A DNA stretch of 25,224 bases from JBGSLA01 sp041740935 (GCA_041740935.1 JBGSLA010000238.1:1-25224); one strand, 5' to 3'; shown: positions 1 through 8,720, counted from the stretch's first letter. Made by a program: numbers and translations. The notes: a model not told the origin generated them from the sequence alone.

Positions 1-140
1 GGCGCGGCCGGCGCGGCGGGTTGACTCGGTTTGGCTTCGGTGGTCTCCGGGTCGCTGTGCCCCACAGGTGGAAGGACGATCAGGGCCAGGGCCAGCACCA
101 CGGCGGTCGCCAGCAGCGGGATGACTATACGGTTGAACAA
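1..140 (-). CDS. 5' part of a membrane-anchored or exported protein, cut by the window edge
   Basis: Reading leftwards from a TTG at 140-138, the frame stays open to the edge (46 codons). It gives a short positive start (MFNR), a hydrophobic stretch of about 20 residues (IVIPLLATAVVLALALIVL), and then a Pro/Ala/Glu/Thr-rich linker. The start is chosen because GGAGG lies six bases upstream on the minus strand; no ATG competes. This is the design of a signal anchor followed by a flexible spacer, as in many periplasmic lipoprotein-like or secretion accessory proteins. Too little is present to name a family. It is transcribed divergently from the GT2 gene, and the AT-rich 141-263 gap between them must carry both promoters. 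Confidence 0.6.
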   Translation of the reverse strand, partial: MFNRIVIPLLATAVVLALALIVLPPVGHSDPETTEAKPSQPAAPAA

Positions 141-263
141 GCAGGACCTCCAGGTTCTGAGTATGCTTAAGGCGTTAAAAACTTTCGCAGAATATCAGAT
201 AATATAAATTTAGGAATAGGTTTTCAAAAAAAATTTCACCGGGAAGGGGCAAAACCCCACGAA

Positions 264-905
264 ATGAAATTCAATGGGAGGCAGGGCGGCCGCGTTTCAG
301 CGGTGATTCCCGCATATAACGAAAGGGAGCGCCTCGCCCAGGTCATTGCCGAAACCCGGCCTCACGTCGATGAGGTCATCGTGGTGGATGACGGCAGCGA
401 CGACGGCACCGGCCTGGTGGCGCAACAAGGCGGCGCCCGGGTGCTGCGCCGGGAGCGGGGCGGATACATCGGGGCCATTAAAGCGGGCTGCGCGGCCGCA
501 ACCGGCGATCTGGTGGTGACCCTGGATGCCGACGGCGAACACGACCCCGGGGATATCCCCCGGCTGCTGGCACCGCTTTTGACCGACCGGGCCGATCTGG
601 TGCTGGGGCGCCGGCCCCGCATCGACCGACCCTCCGAGCGCTTGATCACCTGGCTGGTGGGCTGGAAAGTGCCGGTGGCGGACTCGGGCTGCGGTTTTCG
701 GGCCATGAAGCGAAGTCTGGCCCTGAACCTCACCTTTCCGGGCCGGTGCATCTGCGGCGCCTCGGTCCTGGAGGCCCACGCCCTGGGAGCCCGGATCGTC
801 GAGGCGCCCATTACTCTCAGAACCATAGCCAAGCCCCGGCGGATTGCCTGGGGCCATGTGCAACAACTGGCGGTGGTCCTGCGCTTGCTGTTGAGGGGAG
901 GGTAA
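264..905 (+). CDS. Family 2 glycosyltransferase (dolichol-phosphate mannosyltransferase-like), soluble
   Basis: A 213-residue GT-A fold enzyme that would transfer a sugar from a nucleotide-sugar to a lipid or glycan acceptor at the cytoplasmic face. Visible motifs are VIPAYNE (residues about 15-21, nucleotide binding), VIVVDDGSDDGT (about 38-49), and the DADGEHD motif (about 88-94) holding the metal-binding DxD. The protein ends soon after the catalytic domain with a short basic tail and has no membrane segments, so it is the short DPM1/polyprenyl-glycosyltransferase type rather than a GtrB type with two C-terminal helices. ATG 264 is used; upstream there is only a weak purine run (AAGGGG at 244-249). 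It ends in a palindromic element and converges on the BT1-type transporter. Acceptor and sugar cannot be told from sequence. Confidence 0.88.
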   Translation: MKFNGRQGGRVSAVIPAYNERERLAQVIAETRPHVDEVIVVDDGSDDGTGLVAQQGGARVLRRERGGYIGAIKAGCAAATGDLVVTLDADGEHDPGDIPRLLAPLLTDRADLVLGRRPRIDRPSERLITWLVGWKVPVADSGCGFRAMKRSLALNLTFPGRCICGASVLEAHALGARIVEAPITLRTIAKPRRIAWGHVQQLAVVLRLLLRGG

Positions 906-906
906 A

Positions 907-1044
907 GTCAGGAAAAAAATTTTTTTGGGGAGGGCTAAGGGGAGGCGGCTCCACCCCTTCCCGCCAGGTCCCCTCCCAACCCCGGTAGCACGGGCTTCCA
1001 GCCCGTGGGAACCTCCCTCCCCCACAAAAAACTTTTCATAACAG
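907..1044. repeat. Palindromic MITE-like element A1 between convergent genes
   Basis: The ends are imperfect inverted repeats: the left end has GTCAGGAAAAAAATT followed by a G-rich run with GGGGAGGG; the right end, read on the minus strand, has GTTATGAAAAGTTTTTTG followed by GGGGGAGGG. The core holds a perfect 8-bp stem (CACGGGCT at 989-996 with AGCCCGTG at 1000-1007) closed by a TCC triloop. The 34 bases at 980-1013 are identical to 8525-8558 in element A2. It fills the gap between the GT2 gene and the transporter on the opposite strand and could serve as a two-way terminator. No protein is encoded. Confidence 0.8.
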
Positions 1045-1047
1045 GCT

Positions 1048-2742
1048 TTAAGCGCTCTTCAGACCCAGCCTCCTGACCAGCAGGATGGCGGCCAGGGGCA
1101 GGAGCAGGCCAATGATGGTGACGGTGAGCAGGAGCACCCCCAGCTCGCTGTAGTTTGCCGGCACCTCGATGACGCCGGTGCCGCGATTTTTCACCTCCCG
1201 GGTCACCAGAAAAATCTGGTTCAGATATTTGGTCCCGAGTTGGCTTAGGGATAAGGCCAGATTGGTGAAGGAGGCCATGACCGCAAAAAAGGTGGCCTTG
1301 AGGTTGGCCGGGGCCGAATTGGCGATCCAGGCCAGCATGGGAATCATGGCCACCTGTCCCAGGGGGGATTCCAGGGCCGTATCCACCAGGGCGATGAAGC
1401 GGGCGTCCACAATGCCCCAGGTGTGGGCCGCGGTCCATTCGTGCAGGCCGTAATAGAGGCCGATGATGGGCAGGCTCAAAATCGTGCTGGCGATGGTCAG
1501 GAAGGCCACCACATAGGCGATGGAGCGCTCCGCCATAAAGCGGCGGAACAGAAACATGCCGAACAGGGCCAGGCTGCTGCTGATCAGGGACAACACCGAC
1601 AGAAAGCGCTGATCAAAGCCCAGTCCGTCAATCATCCACCAGGTGGATCCCGGTCCCGGCGAGGGCATGGCGCGGAAAATAAAGATAATGATGGCGGTGC
1701 CCACCAGCACCCGGCGGGCCTGAGGCTCCAGGGTCTGCACCAGCTTGGCCATGAGAAACAGCACGATGGCCAGGGAGCCCGCAAAGATGATTTCCTGATT
1801 ATACGGGAATTTGCCGAGACCTAAAGTCAGGGTGAAGGCCCCGAAGGCCAGGCCGCCCCCTAAAATCCACCAGTTCACCGCCGGACACTCCGTCTGGACC
1901 CGAATGGCGGCCCAGGCCTCTTTCCAGGGGAGCCCCAGGCGGCGCAGGCGGCGGGCCTCGCGGATCTTGAGCAGCCCCCCCAGGGTGACCCCGGCCACGG
2001 AGATCAGGGGGATGGTCAGGGCCAGCTGGTAAATCTTAATGTACACCTGGAGCTTGGTGGCCTCGCTCATGGACTCCACCCCGCCGAACATGAAGATATT
2101 GAGCATCGCCACCAGGACGCCCCCGCCGATTATGGCCACCCGGCCCAGGGTCTGCATGGTGGTGTGCATCAGGCGGGTGGCGCCCTCGTCGAAGGGCTTC
2201 CCTTCCTCGTCCAGCCGGGGCACCGCCTCCACGGTCATGGCGTCGGCCACCACGTCCTGGATGACATAGCCGAGGGGCGCCAGCAGCACGCTCAGGACAT
2301 ACCAGGAATCCACCGCCATAATACCGCGCATGGCCTCCGTATAAGCCAGCAACCCCAGCATGATGCACAGGCTCAGGGCGATCAGGGAGGCGCCCAGCCA
2401 GACCAGCCACGCCTTGAACCGCCAGAGCAGGTCCACAATATGTCCCAGGGGCATTTTCAAGGCCCAGGGAATGCCGACCCAGAAACCCAGCCCGGCGAGG
2501 AACTCGGCGGACAGGCCGAGGTATTCCTTCACGAAAAAAGTGCCCACAATGGCGGTCAGCCCGGAGATGCCTGCGGCCAGATAGACCATCAGGGGCGGAA
2601 GATACGACAGGCGCATCTCCCGGCCGAGTTCGAGGATATTCCGGTCAATCCAGCGGCAGGCGCTTTTTACCATGGGAGATAAATCCGTATCTGCATTGTT
2701 GGGTCCGGTCCTTTCAGGGGAATGCCGGGCGACGCGAGGCAT
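1048..2742 (-). CDS. MFS transporter of the BT1 (folate-biopterin transporter) family
   Basis: A 564-residue integral membrane protein with about 12 hydrophobic helices, the usual size for the BT1 branch of the major facilitator superfamily. The most telling motif is QDVVADAMTVE after the fifth hydrophobic segment, matching the conserved D-V-V-x-D-x-x-x-E signature of that family; GHIVDLLWRFKAW early in the protein resembles the MFS loop 2-3 motif. Characterised BT1 members move folates or pterins, but bacterial substrates are mostly untested, so substrate is inference. The start is uncertain: ATG 2742 and ATG 2673 (MVKSACRWIDRN) both lack a clear Shine-Dalgarno, and residues 1-23 are polar and family-atypical. 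It stands alone, convergent with the GT2 gene and divergent from the formate dehydrogenase operon. Confidence 0.82.
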   Translation of the reverse strand: MPRVARHSPERTGPNNADTDLSPMVKSACRWIDRNILELGREMRLSYLPPLMVYLAAGISGLTAIVGTFFVKEYLGLSAEFLAGLGFWVGIPWALKMPLGHIVDLLWRFKAWLVWLGASLIALSLCIMLGLLAYTEAMRGIMAVDSWYVLSVLLAPLGYVIQDVVADAMTVEAVPRLDEEGKPFDEGATRLMHTTMQTLGRVAIIGGGVLVAMLNIFMFGGVESMSEATKLQVYIKIYQLALTIPLISVAGVTLGGLLKIREARRLRRLGLPWKEAWAAIRVQTECPAVNWWILGGGLAFGAFTLTLGLGKFPYNQEIIFAGSLAIVLFLMAKLVQTLEPQARRVLVGTAIIIFIFRAMPSPGPGSTWWMIDGLGFDQRFLSVLSLISSSLALFGMFLFRRFMAERSIAYVVAFLTIASTILSLPIIGLYYGLHEWTAAHTWGIVDARFIALVDTALESPLGQVAMIPMLAWIANSAPANLKATFFAVMASFTNLALSLSQLGTKYLNQIFLVTREVKNRGTGVIEVPANYSELGVLLLTVTIIGLLLPLAAILLVRRLGLKSA

Positions 2743-3207
2743 CCCGCAAGTTCAACGACTTGAGATCGATCGCGTCGCTCAGGGTGATAAATAAAAGAGG
2801 TTTTGAAATATGTTTTAATACTTTGTTCTTAATTAATCCCTCTTGGTTTTTCCAATGAAAGCATTTGTTCAATTTAGCAATTCTTATTTTTAACGATTGT
2901 TCGACACAATAAGAAAGCTATACATGTTATCTCTTCTGCCTCCCTCAGAGAATAAATCGATTCTTATTTTTTGGACTGTACGTTATGAACTTAAGTTAGC
3001 TTGTTAAATTGTGAAAATATTGTTGCTTCTTAATAAATATTTGCTAATATGGTCATCTCATTAGGTCTCAGGGATAGGTTTTCTCTATAGTAAATGAGCC
3101 TAAGTCTAATACGTGCAAGAAAGGAGGGTGCCGGAAACCTTTTATAGAACTGCACACCCAGCAACCGCTGATCTCCATTGTGAGTCCCTATTATTAGGAG
3201 GAATCGA
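2743..3207. promoter_or_regulatory. AT-rich divergent control region ahead of the formate dehydrogenase operon
   Basis: About 465 bases without a credible gene and clearly more AT-rich than the flanking genes. One possible sigma-70 promoter is TTGCTT (3023-3028), 16 bases, TAATAT (3045-3050), which would give a leader of about 150 nt. A short dyad, ATTGT (2896-2900) and ACAAT (2906-2910), could be an operator. CTCATT (3057-3062) can pair with AATGAG (3093-3098) just after the putative start. No sigma-54 GG/GC pair and no clear molybdenum riboswitch was recognised. AGGAGG at 3196-3201 is the fdhA ribosome binding site. Confidence 0.4.
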
Positions 3208-6200
3208 ATGAGGATTTCACGCCGGACTTTTCTCAAGGGACTGGGAGGCGGGCTGACGGCCCTGAGCCTGAAGGACGTGATTTGCGTCCGCCAGGGCTGG
3301 GCCGGCTTCGTGCATCCCGCCAAAACTGAAGGAGCCACCCAAACTACCTCCATCTGTCCTTTCTGCGGCGTGGGCTGCGGGCTGGTGGCCTACACGGCCA
3401 ACAACCGGCTGGTGTCCGTGGAAGGCGATCCGGAACATCCCATCAACCAGGGGACCTTGTGCAGTAAAGGCCAGGCGGTCTTCCAGGTGGTCACCAGCCC
3501 CCGGCGCCTGAAAAAGGTGCGGTACCGGGCCCCGGGAAGCGACCATTGGGAAGAAAAACCCCTGAGCTGGGCCGTCTCGACCGTGGCCCAGCGCATCAAG
3601 GACACCCGGGACGCCTCCTTTATCACCAAAGCCCCCAGCGGGGTGCCGGTGAATCGCACCGAGGCCCTGGCCTCCATCGGGGGCGCCTCCCTCAACAACG
3701 AAGAATGCTATCTTATTGCCAAACTCATGCGGGCCTTGGGGGTGGTGTACCTGGAGCATCAGGCCCGGCTCTGACACTCCTCCACCGTGGCCTCGTTGGG
3801 GCCCACCTTCGGCAGAGGAGCCATGACCAATCACTGGAACGATCTGGCCAACAGTGATTGCGTCCTGATCGTCGGCTGCAACCCCGCCGAGAATCATCCC
3901 ATCAGTTTCAAGTATATCACCCAGGTTCAGGAAAAAGGGGGAAAACTCATCGTGGTGGACCCCCGCTTCACCCGCTCCGCGTCCAAGGCCGACCTCTTTG
4001 TGCGGCTGCGGCCGGGGACCGATATCGCCCTGTTCGGCGGGCTCATCAATTATGCCATCGAGAGGGGACTTTTTCATAAAGATTATGTAGCCAATTATAC
4101 CAACGCCCCGTTTTTGGTCCGGGGCGATTTTGCCTTCAACCCACAGGAGGGCGTCTTTTCCGGCCTTAACCGGGAAAAACACGCCTATGACCCGGCTTCC
4201 TGGGATTACGAGGCGGACAAGGACGGCAAGCCGGTCACGGATCCCACCCTGCAAAATCCCCGCTGCGTCTTCCAGCTCTTAAAGAAGCAATACTCCCGGT
4301 ACACCCCGGAAATGGTGCAGCAAGTCACCGGCATACCCGTAGAAACCTTTCTCAAGATGGCGGATATGTTCTGCGCCACCGGCAAGCCGGAACAGGCCGG
4401 GACCCTGCTGTACGCCATGGGTGGCACCCAACACACCACCGGGGTCCAGATTATCCGCAGCTACACCATCTTGCAGCAGCTTCTGGGCAACATGGGGGTT
4501 GCCGGCGGCGGCATCAATGCGCTCCGGGGCGAGAACAATGTGCAGGGCTCCACGGACATGGCTCTGCTTTTTCATATCGTCCCCGGATACATGGGCATTC
4601 CCAACGAAGCCAAGCACCCCACCCTGAAGGATTACCTGGACAAGGAGACCCCCAAGGCCGGTTGGTGGATGAACAAGCCCAAGTATTTTGTCAGCCTTCT
4701 CAAGGCCTTCTGGGGGGAGGCGGCCACCCCCGAAAATGAGTTCGCCTACCACTTCATGCCCAAGATCGGCAAAGGCTTCCAGGGCTCCGGCTACTCCTGG
4801 CTGCCCCTGTTCGAAAACATGGCAGAGGGCAACATCCAGGGCATGCTGGTCTGGGGCATGAACCCGGCGGTGGCTTCCGCCAACCTGAATCAGACCTATG
4901 TGGCGCTGGACAAGCTCAAGTGGATGGCGGCCTTCGACCTGTGGGAGACGGACACCTCGGTGTTCTGGAAACGTCCCGGGGCCAACCCCAAAGATATTCA
5001 GACCGAGGTTTTTCTGTTTCCCGCGGCCGACGCCCTGGAGAAGGAAGGCAGCGCCAGCAACAGCGGCCGCTGGATTCAATGGCGCCACCAGGCGGTGAAG
5101 CCCCATGGCGATGCCAAAAGCGACTTATGGTATGCCAACGCCCTGGGCCTGGAACTGAAGAAACTGTACCAGGAAGACCCCAAGGCCGCGGCCCCCGAGG
5201 CCATAGTCAAACTGAACTGGAATTATGGCGAGGACCCGGACGTCCATCTGGTGGCCAAGGAGATCAACGGCTACACCTGGGCCGACAAGAAGCAGGTGCC
5301 CAATTTCGTGGCCCTCAAAGATGACGGCTCCACGGCCTGCGGCTGTTGGATTTACTCCGGTTTTTATCCCGGCCCCGACAAAAAGGACAACAAGGCCGCG
5401 GCTCGAAATGGCAAGGACCCCAGCGGCCTGGGCCTCTATCCGGGGTGGTCCTTTGCCTGGCCGGTGAACCGGCGCATTATTTACAACCGCTGTTCGGTGG
5501 ACGCCCAGGGCCAACCCTGGAACCAGAAACGGGCCCTGGTGGGCTGGGACGCCAACGCCAAGAAGTGGATCAGAAACGACGTTCCGGACTTCAAATGGAT
5601 CGATCTGGCCACCAAGGCGGAATTCCCCCCGGATGAGTCCCTCAAGGCCCCGTTCATCATGCTGCCCGAAGGGAAAAGCCGCCTGTTTGTGCCCAAGGGA
5701 CTCTGCAAAGAAGGACCCCTGCCGGAGCATTACGAGGCCCTGGAGTGCCCCTTTGTCAATCCGGTGTCCAAGCAGCAGAGCAACCCGGTGATCAAGATCT
5801 GGAAGTCGGCCATGGATAAGGTGGCCCAGATCTGCGATCCCCGCTATCCCGTGATCGCCACCACCTTCCGGGTCACCGAACACTGGCAGGCCGGGGCCAT
5901 GACCCGCAACCTCTCCTGGCAGGCCGAAATGATGCCGGAGATGTTTGTGGAGATCAGTCCCTCCCTGGCCAAAGCCAAGGGCATCCGTCCCGGTGAGTGG
6001 GTCAAAGTGAAGAGCGCCCGGGGGGAGGTGCTGGCCCGGGCCAATGTCACCAATCGGGTGGCCCCCTTCTGCTGCGGCGCGCCGGGTTTCCAGAACACCG
6101 TGGAGATGGTGGCTCTGCCCTGGCACTTCGGCTTTGCCGGTTTGATCACCGGCGGCCCGGACAAAAAGCAAAATTACGCCGCGAATCAATTGGCCCCCAT

Positions 6201-6267
6201 GGTGGGCGACGCCAACACCATGATCCCGGAATACAAGGTATTCCTGGTGGCCGTGGAAAAGGCCTAG
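3208..6267 (+). CDS. fdhA: Formate dehydrogenase catalytic subunit, selenoprotein, Tat-exported (FdnG type)
   Basis: A 1019-residue molybdo/tungsto-bis-MGD enzyme that oxidises formate to CO2. Residues 1-35 are a twin-arginine signal (SRRTFLKG), so it acts outside the cytoplasmic membrane. C50, C53, C57 and C85 bind one 4Fe-4S cluster, with K87 after the last. Codon 189 is UGA (3772-3774) and must be read as selenocysteine: the same frame continues with HSSTVASLGPTFGRGAMTNHW, and EHQARL-U-H is the FdnG active-site context, with catalytic His190 next to Sec. The molybdopterin-binding C-terminal domain is intact to the stop. ATG 3208 follows AGGAGG by six bases. It is first in an operon with the Fe-S and membrane subunits. 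Simple gene calling would split it into 3208-3774 and a false start near 3787. No sel genes are in this window. Confidence 0.95.
3777..3820 (+). promoter_or_regulatory. Candidate bacterial SECIS hairpin for the fdhA selenocysteine codon
   Basis: Just after UGA 3772-3774 the coding sequence can fold: CTCCTC (3777-3782) pairs with GAGGAG (3815-3820), and GTGGCC (3787-3792) pairs with GG plus CCAC (3800-3801, 3803-3806), leaving one bulged base. The apical loop 3793-3799 (TCGTTGG) contains the G-U pair of bases expected for SelB binding. The inner stem begins 12 nt after the UGA, close to the spacing in E. coli fdhF/fdnG. The fold was made by eye, not by energy calculation. Confidence 0.6.
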
Positions 6268-6288
6268 CCGGGCGGAAGGAGACGATCC

Positions 6289-7089
6289 ATGAAAGCCATT
6301 CTCATCGATACCACCAAGTGTATCGGCTGCCGGGCCTGCCAGGTCGCCTGTAAAAGCTGGAATGATCTGCCGGGCGAGGCCAGCACCTTCAGCGAAACCT
6401 GGAGCAACCCCAAATATCTGGACGCCGATAATTACACCCGGATTATTTTCCAGGAGACCACGTCTCCCAAGGGTGAGCTTCACTGGAATTTCATCAAGCG
6501 CCAGTGCAACCACTGCCTGACGCCGGCCTGCGCCAGCGCCTGCCCGGTGGGGGCTTTGAAAAAATTGCCCGACGGCCCGGTGGTGTACAACGACGATATC
6601 TGCATCGGTTGCCGCTACTGCATGATGGCCTGCCCTTTTCAGGTCCCCAAGTTTGAATGGAGCAAGGCGGTGCCCCTGATCCGCAAGTGCACCTTCTGCG
6701 CCGACCGCCTGGTCAACAACCAGGAGCCCTCCTGTGCGGCTTCGTGCCCCACCGGCTGCCTGGTTTTCGGGGAGCGGGACCAGCTTCTTAAGGAGGCCCA
6801 CCGGCGCATCGGTTTGCATCCCGGGAAATATTATCCCGAAGTGTACGGGGAAAAAACCGGCGGCGGAACCTGTAAGCTCTACCTCACCACCGCTTCCTTC
6901 CAGACCCTGGGCTTGGATCATCAAGGTTTTCGCCCGGACTTGGGCGACTATCCCCACGGCCTGCACGGCCGGGAGTGGATGGCCAAGGTGCCCTGGGTGG
7001 CGCTAACCGTGGGAGGCTTGTGCACCGGACTGTATTTTTATAACAAGCGCCGGGGTGAAGTTCAGGACCACGACAAAAGGGAGGGCTAG
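6289..7089 (+). CDS. fdhB: Formate dehydrogenase iron-sulfur subunit with C-terminal membrane anchor
   Basis: A 266-residue electron-transfer subunit of the FdnH/FdoH/HybA type. Four Cys groups would ligate four 4Fe-4S clusters: C11-C14-C17-C21, C73-C76-C81-C85, C105-C108-C111-C115, and C134-C137-C149-C153. There is no signal peptide, so it would be carried out by the Tat signal on FdhA. A single hydrophobic segment at about residues 234-251 (PWVALTVGGLCTGLYFY) with a basic tail anchors it, as in FdnH. GAAGGAG sits about nine bases before ATG 6289. It starts 21 bases after fdhA and ends three bases before the membrane subunit, so the three are one transcript. Its role is to wire the Fe-S cluster of FdhA to the membrane quinone site. 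Confidence 0.93.
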   Translation: MKAILIDTTKCIGCRACQVACKSWNDLPGEASTFSETWSNPKYLDADNYTRIIFQETTSPKGELHWNFIKRQCNHCLTPACASACPVGALKKLPDGPVVYNDDICIGCRYCMMACPFQVPKFEWSKAVPLIRKCTFCADRLVNNQEPSCAASCPTGCLVFGERDQLLKEAHRRIGLHPGKYYPEVYGEKTGGGTCKLYLTTASFQTLGLDHQGFRPDLGDYPHGLHGREWMAKVPWVALTVGGLCTGLYFYNKRRGEVQDHDKREG

Positions 7090-7092
7090 GAC

Positions 7093-8226
7093 ATGTCCCA
7101 AAACGCCAAGATCGGCCTGGGACGGGGCATCCTCATCGGCCTCACCGCCTTGGGGATCGTCGCCGGGATTATCCGGCTTATTGCGGGCCTGGGCGCCACC
7201 ACCAATCTGAGTGACGCCTATCCCTGGGGTCTGTGGGTCAGCTTCGACATTCTCACCGGCGTAGCCCTGGCCGGCGGCGGTTTTACCATCAGCGCCGCCA
7301 TTTATGTCTTTAATTTGAAAAAATTCGAGCCCCTGCTGCGGCCGGCCAAGCTCTCCGCGTTCGTGGGCTATCTGATCTTCGTCATCGGGCTGTTTTTTGA
7401 CCTGGGCCAGCCCTGGCGCATCTGGCATCCCATGATCATGTGGAACCCCGAGTCCGTGCTCTTCGAGGTGTCCTGGTGCGTCATGCTGTACACTACGGTC
7501 TTGGCCATTGACATACTCATCATGGCCCTGGAGCGCTGGCAGGCTCACAGCTGGGTGGGGTTTTTCCGTAATATCTATGTGTTTCTGATCGTCGCCGGCA
7601 TTGTGCTGTCCACGCTCCATCAGTCTTCCCTGGGGGCCTTGTTCCTGCTCATGCCGGAGAAGATGTCCAACCTCTGGGCTTCCCCGGCCATCGGTCCCCT
7701 CTTTTTCACCAGCGCCATCATCGGGGGCATGAGCATGGTCGCCCTGGAGAGCATCCTGAGCGCCAAGGCCTACGGCAAAAAGCTCGACATGGAGCTCATC
7801 TCCAGTCTGGCCAAGGGCCTGGGGTTTGCCCTGGTGATTTATTTCGCCATGAAGGTCACGGATCTCTATGCCCGGGGAGTTTCGGTCTGGAGTCTGGATT
7901 GGGCGCACCTGCTTTTTTACCTGGAGATCTTCGGCACCGTGGCCTTGCCGGCAATTTTGCTCTATATGCCGGAAATACGCCAATCCAGCCGGGGGATCAT
8001 GTGGTGCGCCGGCCTGGCCGCGTTCGGGGTGGTGCTGAACCGCTTCAATGTCAGCCTCACCAGCTACGGCGGCTACCGGGATTTCTGGTATTTCCCCTCG
8101 GCCATCGAAATTATCCTCACCGTGGGTCTGGTGGCCCAGGCCATCCTGGTCTTTGATTTCGGCATGCGGTACCTGCCGGTGCATTCGGAGCTGACGCCCC
8201 ACGGGGCTACAGCCGAGACCGGTTAG
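7093..8226 (+). CDS. hybB: NrfD/HybB-family membrane subunit of the formate dehydrogenase
   Basis: A 377-residue polytopic protein with about ten hydrophobic helices, beginning GRGILIGLTALGIVAGIIRLIAGLGATTNLSDAYPWGLW in the usual HybB/NrfD style. Conserved polar spots inside membrane segments include the early YPWGLW, DLGQPWRIWH and the WNPESVLFEVSW loop. This family carries no haem and is known to couple Fe-S subunits to quinone in HybOABC hydrogenase, polysulfide reductase and alternative complex III. Here it replaces the dihaem cytochrome b (FdnI) of the E. coli formate dehydrogenase. It starts three bases after fdhB and is followed at once by a strong terminator, so it is last in the operon. 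The direction of electron flow is inferred; quinone reduction is the most likely. Confidence 0.9.
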   Translation: MSQNAKIGLGRGILIGLTALGIVAGIIRLIAGLGATTNLSDAYPWGLWVSFDILTGVALAGGGFTISAAIYVFNLKKFEPLLRPAKLSAFVGYLIFVIGLFFDLGQPWRIWHPMIMWNPESVLFEVSWCVMLYTTVLAIDILIMALERWQAHSWVGFFRNIYVFLIVAGIVLSTLHQSSLGALFLLMPEKMSNLWASPAIGPLFFTSAIIGGMSMVALESILSAKAYGKKLDMELISSLAKGLGFALVIYFAMKVTDLYARGVSVWSLDWAHLLFYLEIFGTVALPAILLYMPEIRQSSRGIMWCAGLAAFGVVLNRFNVSLTSYGGYRDFWYFPSAIEIILTVGLVAQAILVFDFGMRYLPVHSELTPHGATAETG

Positions 8227-8240
8227 GGCCTGAAACGGGA

Positions 8241-8273
8241 GAAGGGCGGGACAGCTGACCCCGCCCTTCTTTG
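8241..8273 (+). terminator. Rho-independent terminator of the formate dehydrogenase operon
   Basis: GAAGGGCGGG (8241-8250) and CCCGCCCTTC (8260-8269) form a perfect 10-bp stem around a nine-base loop, followed by TTTG. It begins 14 bases after the hybB stop codon. The short T run makes it slightly weak but the stem is very strong. Confidence 0.85.
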
Positions 8274-8474
8274 CCCTGCATCACCGCCAGCGCTTCTCTC
8301 CCCCGAGACGCGGCCGCCCGGGCTTCGACGGGCGCCAGCGTCGCCTTTTCAGGGCGCCGGATCGTCTCCCTTCCTCCTTCCCGAGCTTTACATGGGCACA
8401 ATCTGAGAAATTTTATAAAATATATAGACTTGGTTGGCCGGGCAGTTCCTCTGGAGCCGGTGGCCCGCCCGGAC

Positions 8475-8592
8475 GTCGGGGAAAATTTTTCTCTGGGGGG
8501 AGGGCTTAGGGGAGGGGGCAGGGACCCCGGTAGCACGGGCTTCCAGCCCGTGGGAACCCCTCTCCCTCACAAAAAAACTTTTCAGGACAGTC
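8475..8592. repeat. Palindromic MITE-like element A2
   Basis: Same family as A1. The left end contains GGGGAAAATTTTTCTC then GGGGGGAGGG; the right end contains ACAAAAAAACTTTTCAGGAC. The core stem CACGGGCT (8534-8541) and AGCCCGTG (8545-8552) is closed by TCC, and 34 bases (8525-8558) are identical to 980-1013. It lies in the spacer between the FDH terminator and phoB. Confidence 0.8.
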
Positions 8593-8620
8593 GCTCGTGA
8601 GCCCGCGGCTCACCCGTAAA

Positions 8621-8720
8621 CAGGAAAAATTCGGTGGGGCGGGCCTCCGCGCCCGCCGGAACTCCGGGCATCCAGGGACGGCCGCCCCACCAGAATACGG
8701 CTCCTAGAAGAACTTTTAAA
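8621..8720. repeat. Palindromic element B1
   Basis: The left end CAGGAAAAATTC runs into GGTGGGGCGG (8633-8642), whose inverted copy CCGCCCCACC is at 8682-8691. An inner stem pairs GCGGGC (8639-8644) with GCCCGC (8651-8656). It ends with AACTTTTAAA. Its first 26 bases are identical to the first 26 of B2 (11430-11455). The A/T-rich ends match the A family although the cores differ. Confidence 0.75.

Noticed and set aside
3128..3211. A 27-codon frame from GTG 3128, after AGGAGG and overlapping the fdhA start as ATGA
   Set aside because: The AGGAGG lies directly against the GTG with no spacer, so initiation is unlikely, and the residues show no leader-peptide features. The overlap is probably chance.
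3208..3774. fdhA as a pseudogene with a premature stop
   Set aside because: The stop is UGA exactly at the selenocysteine position, the frame continues intact and a SECIS-like hairpin follows.
5125..6966. Minus-strand frame of 613 codons under fdhA/fdhB
   Set aside because: Antisense shadow of strongly conserved genes; Gly/His/Ala-rich with no domain motif. The frame is open only because of high GC.
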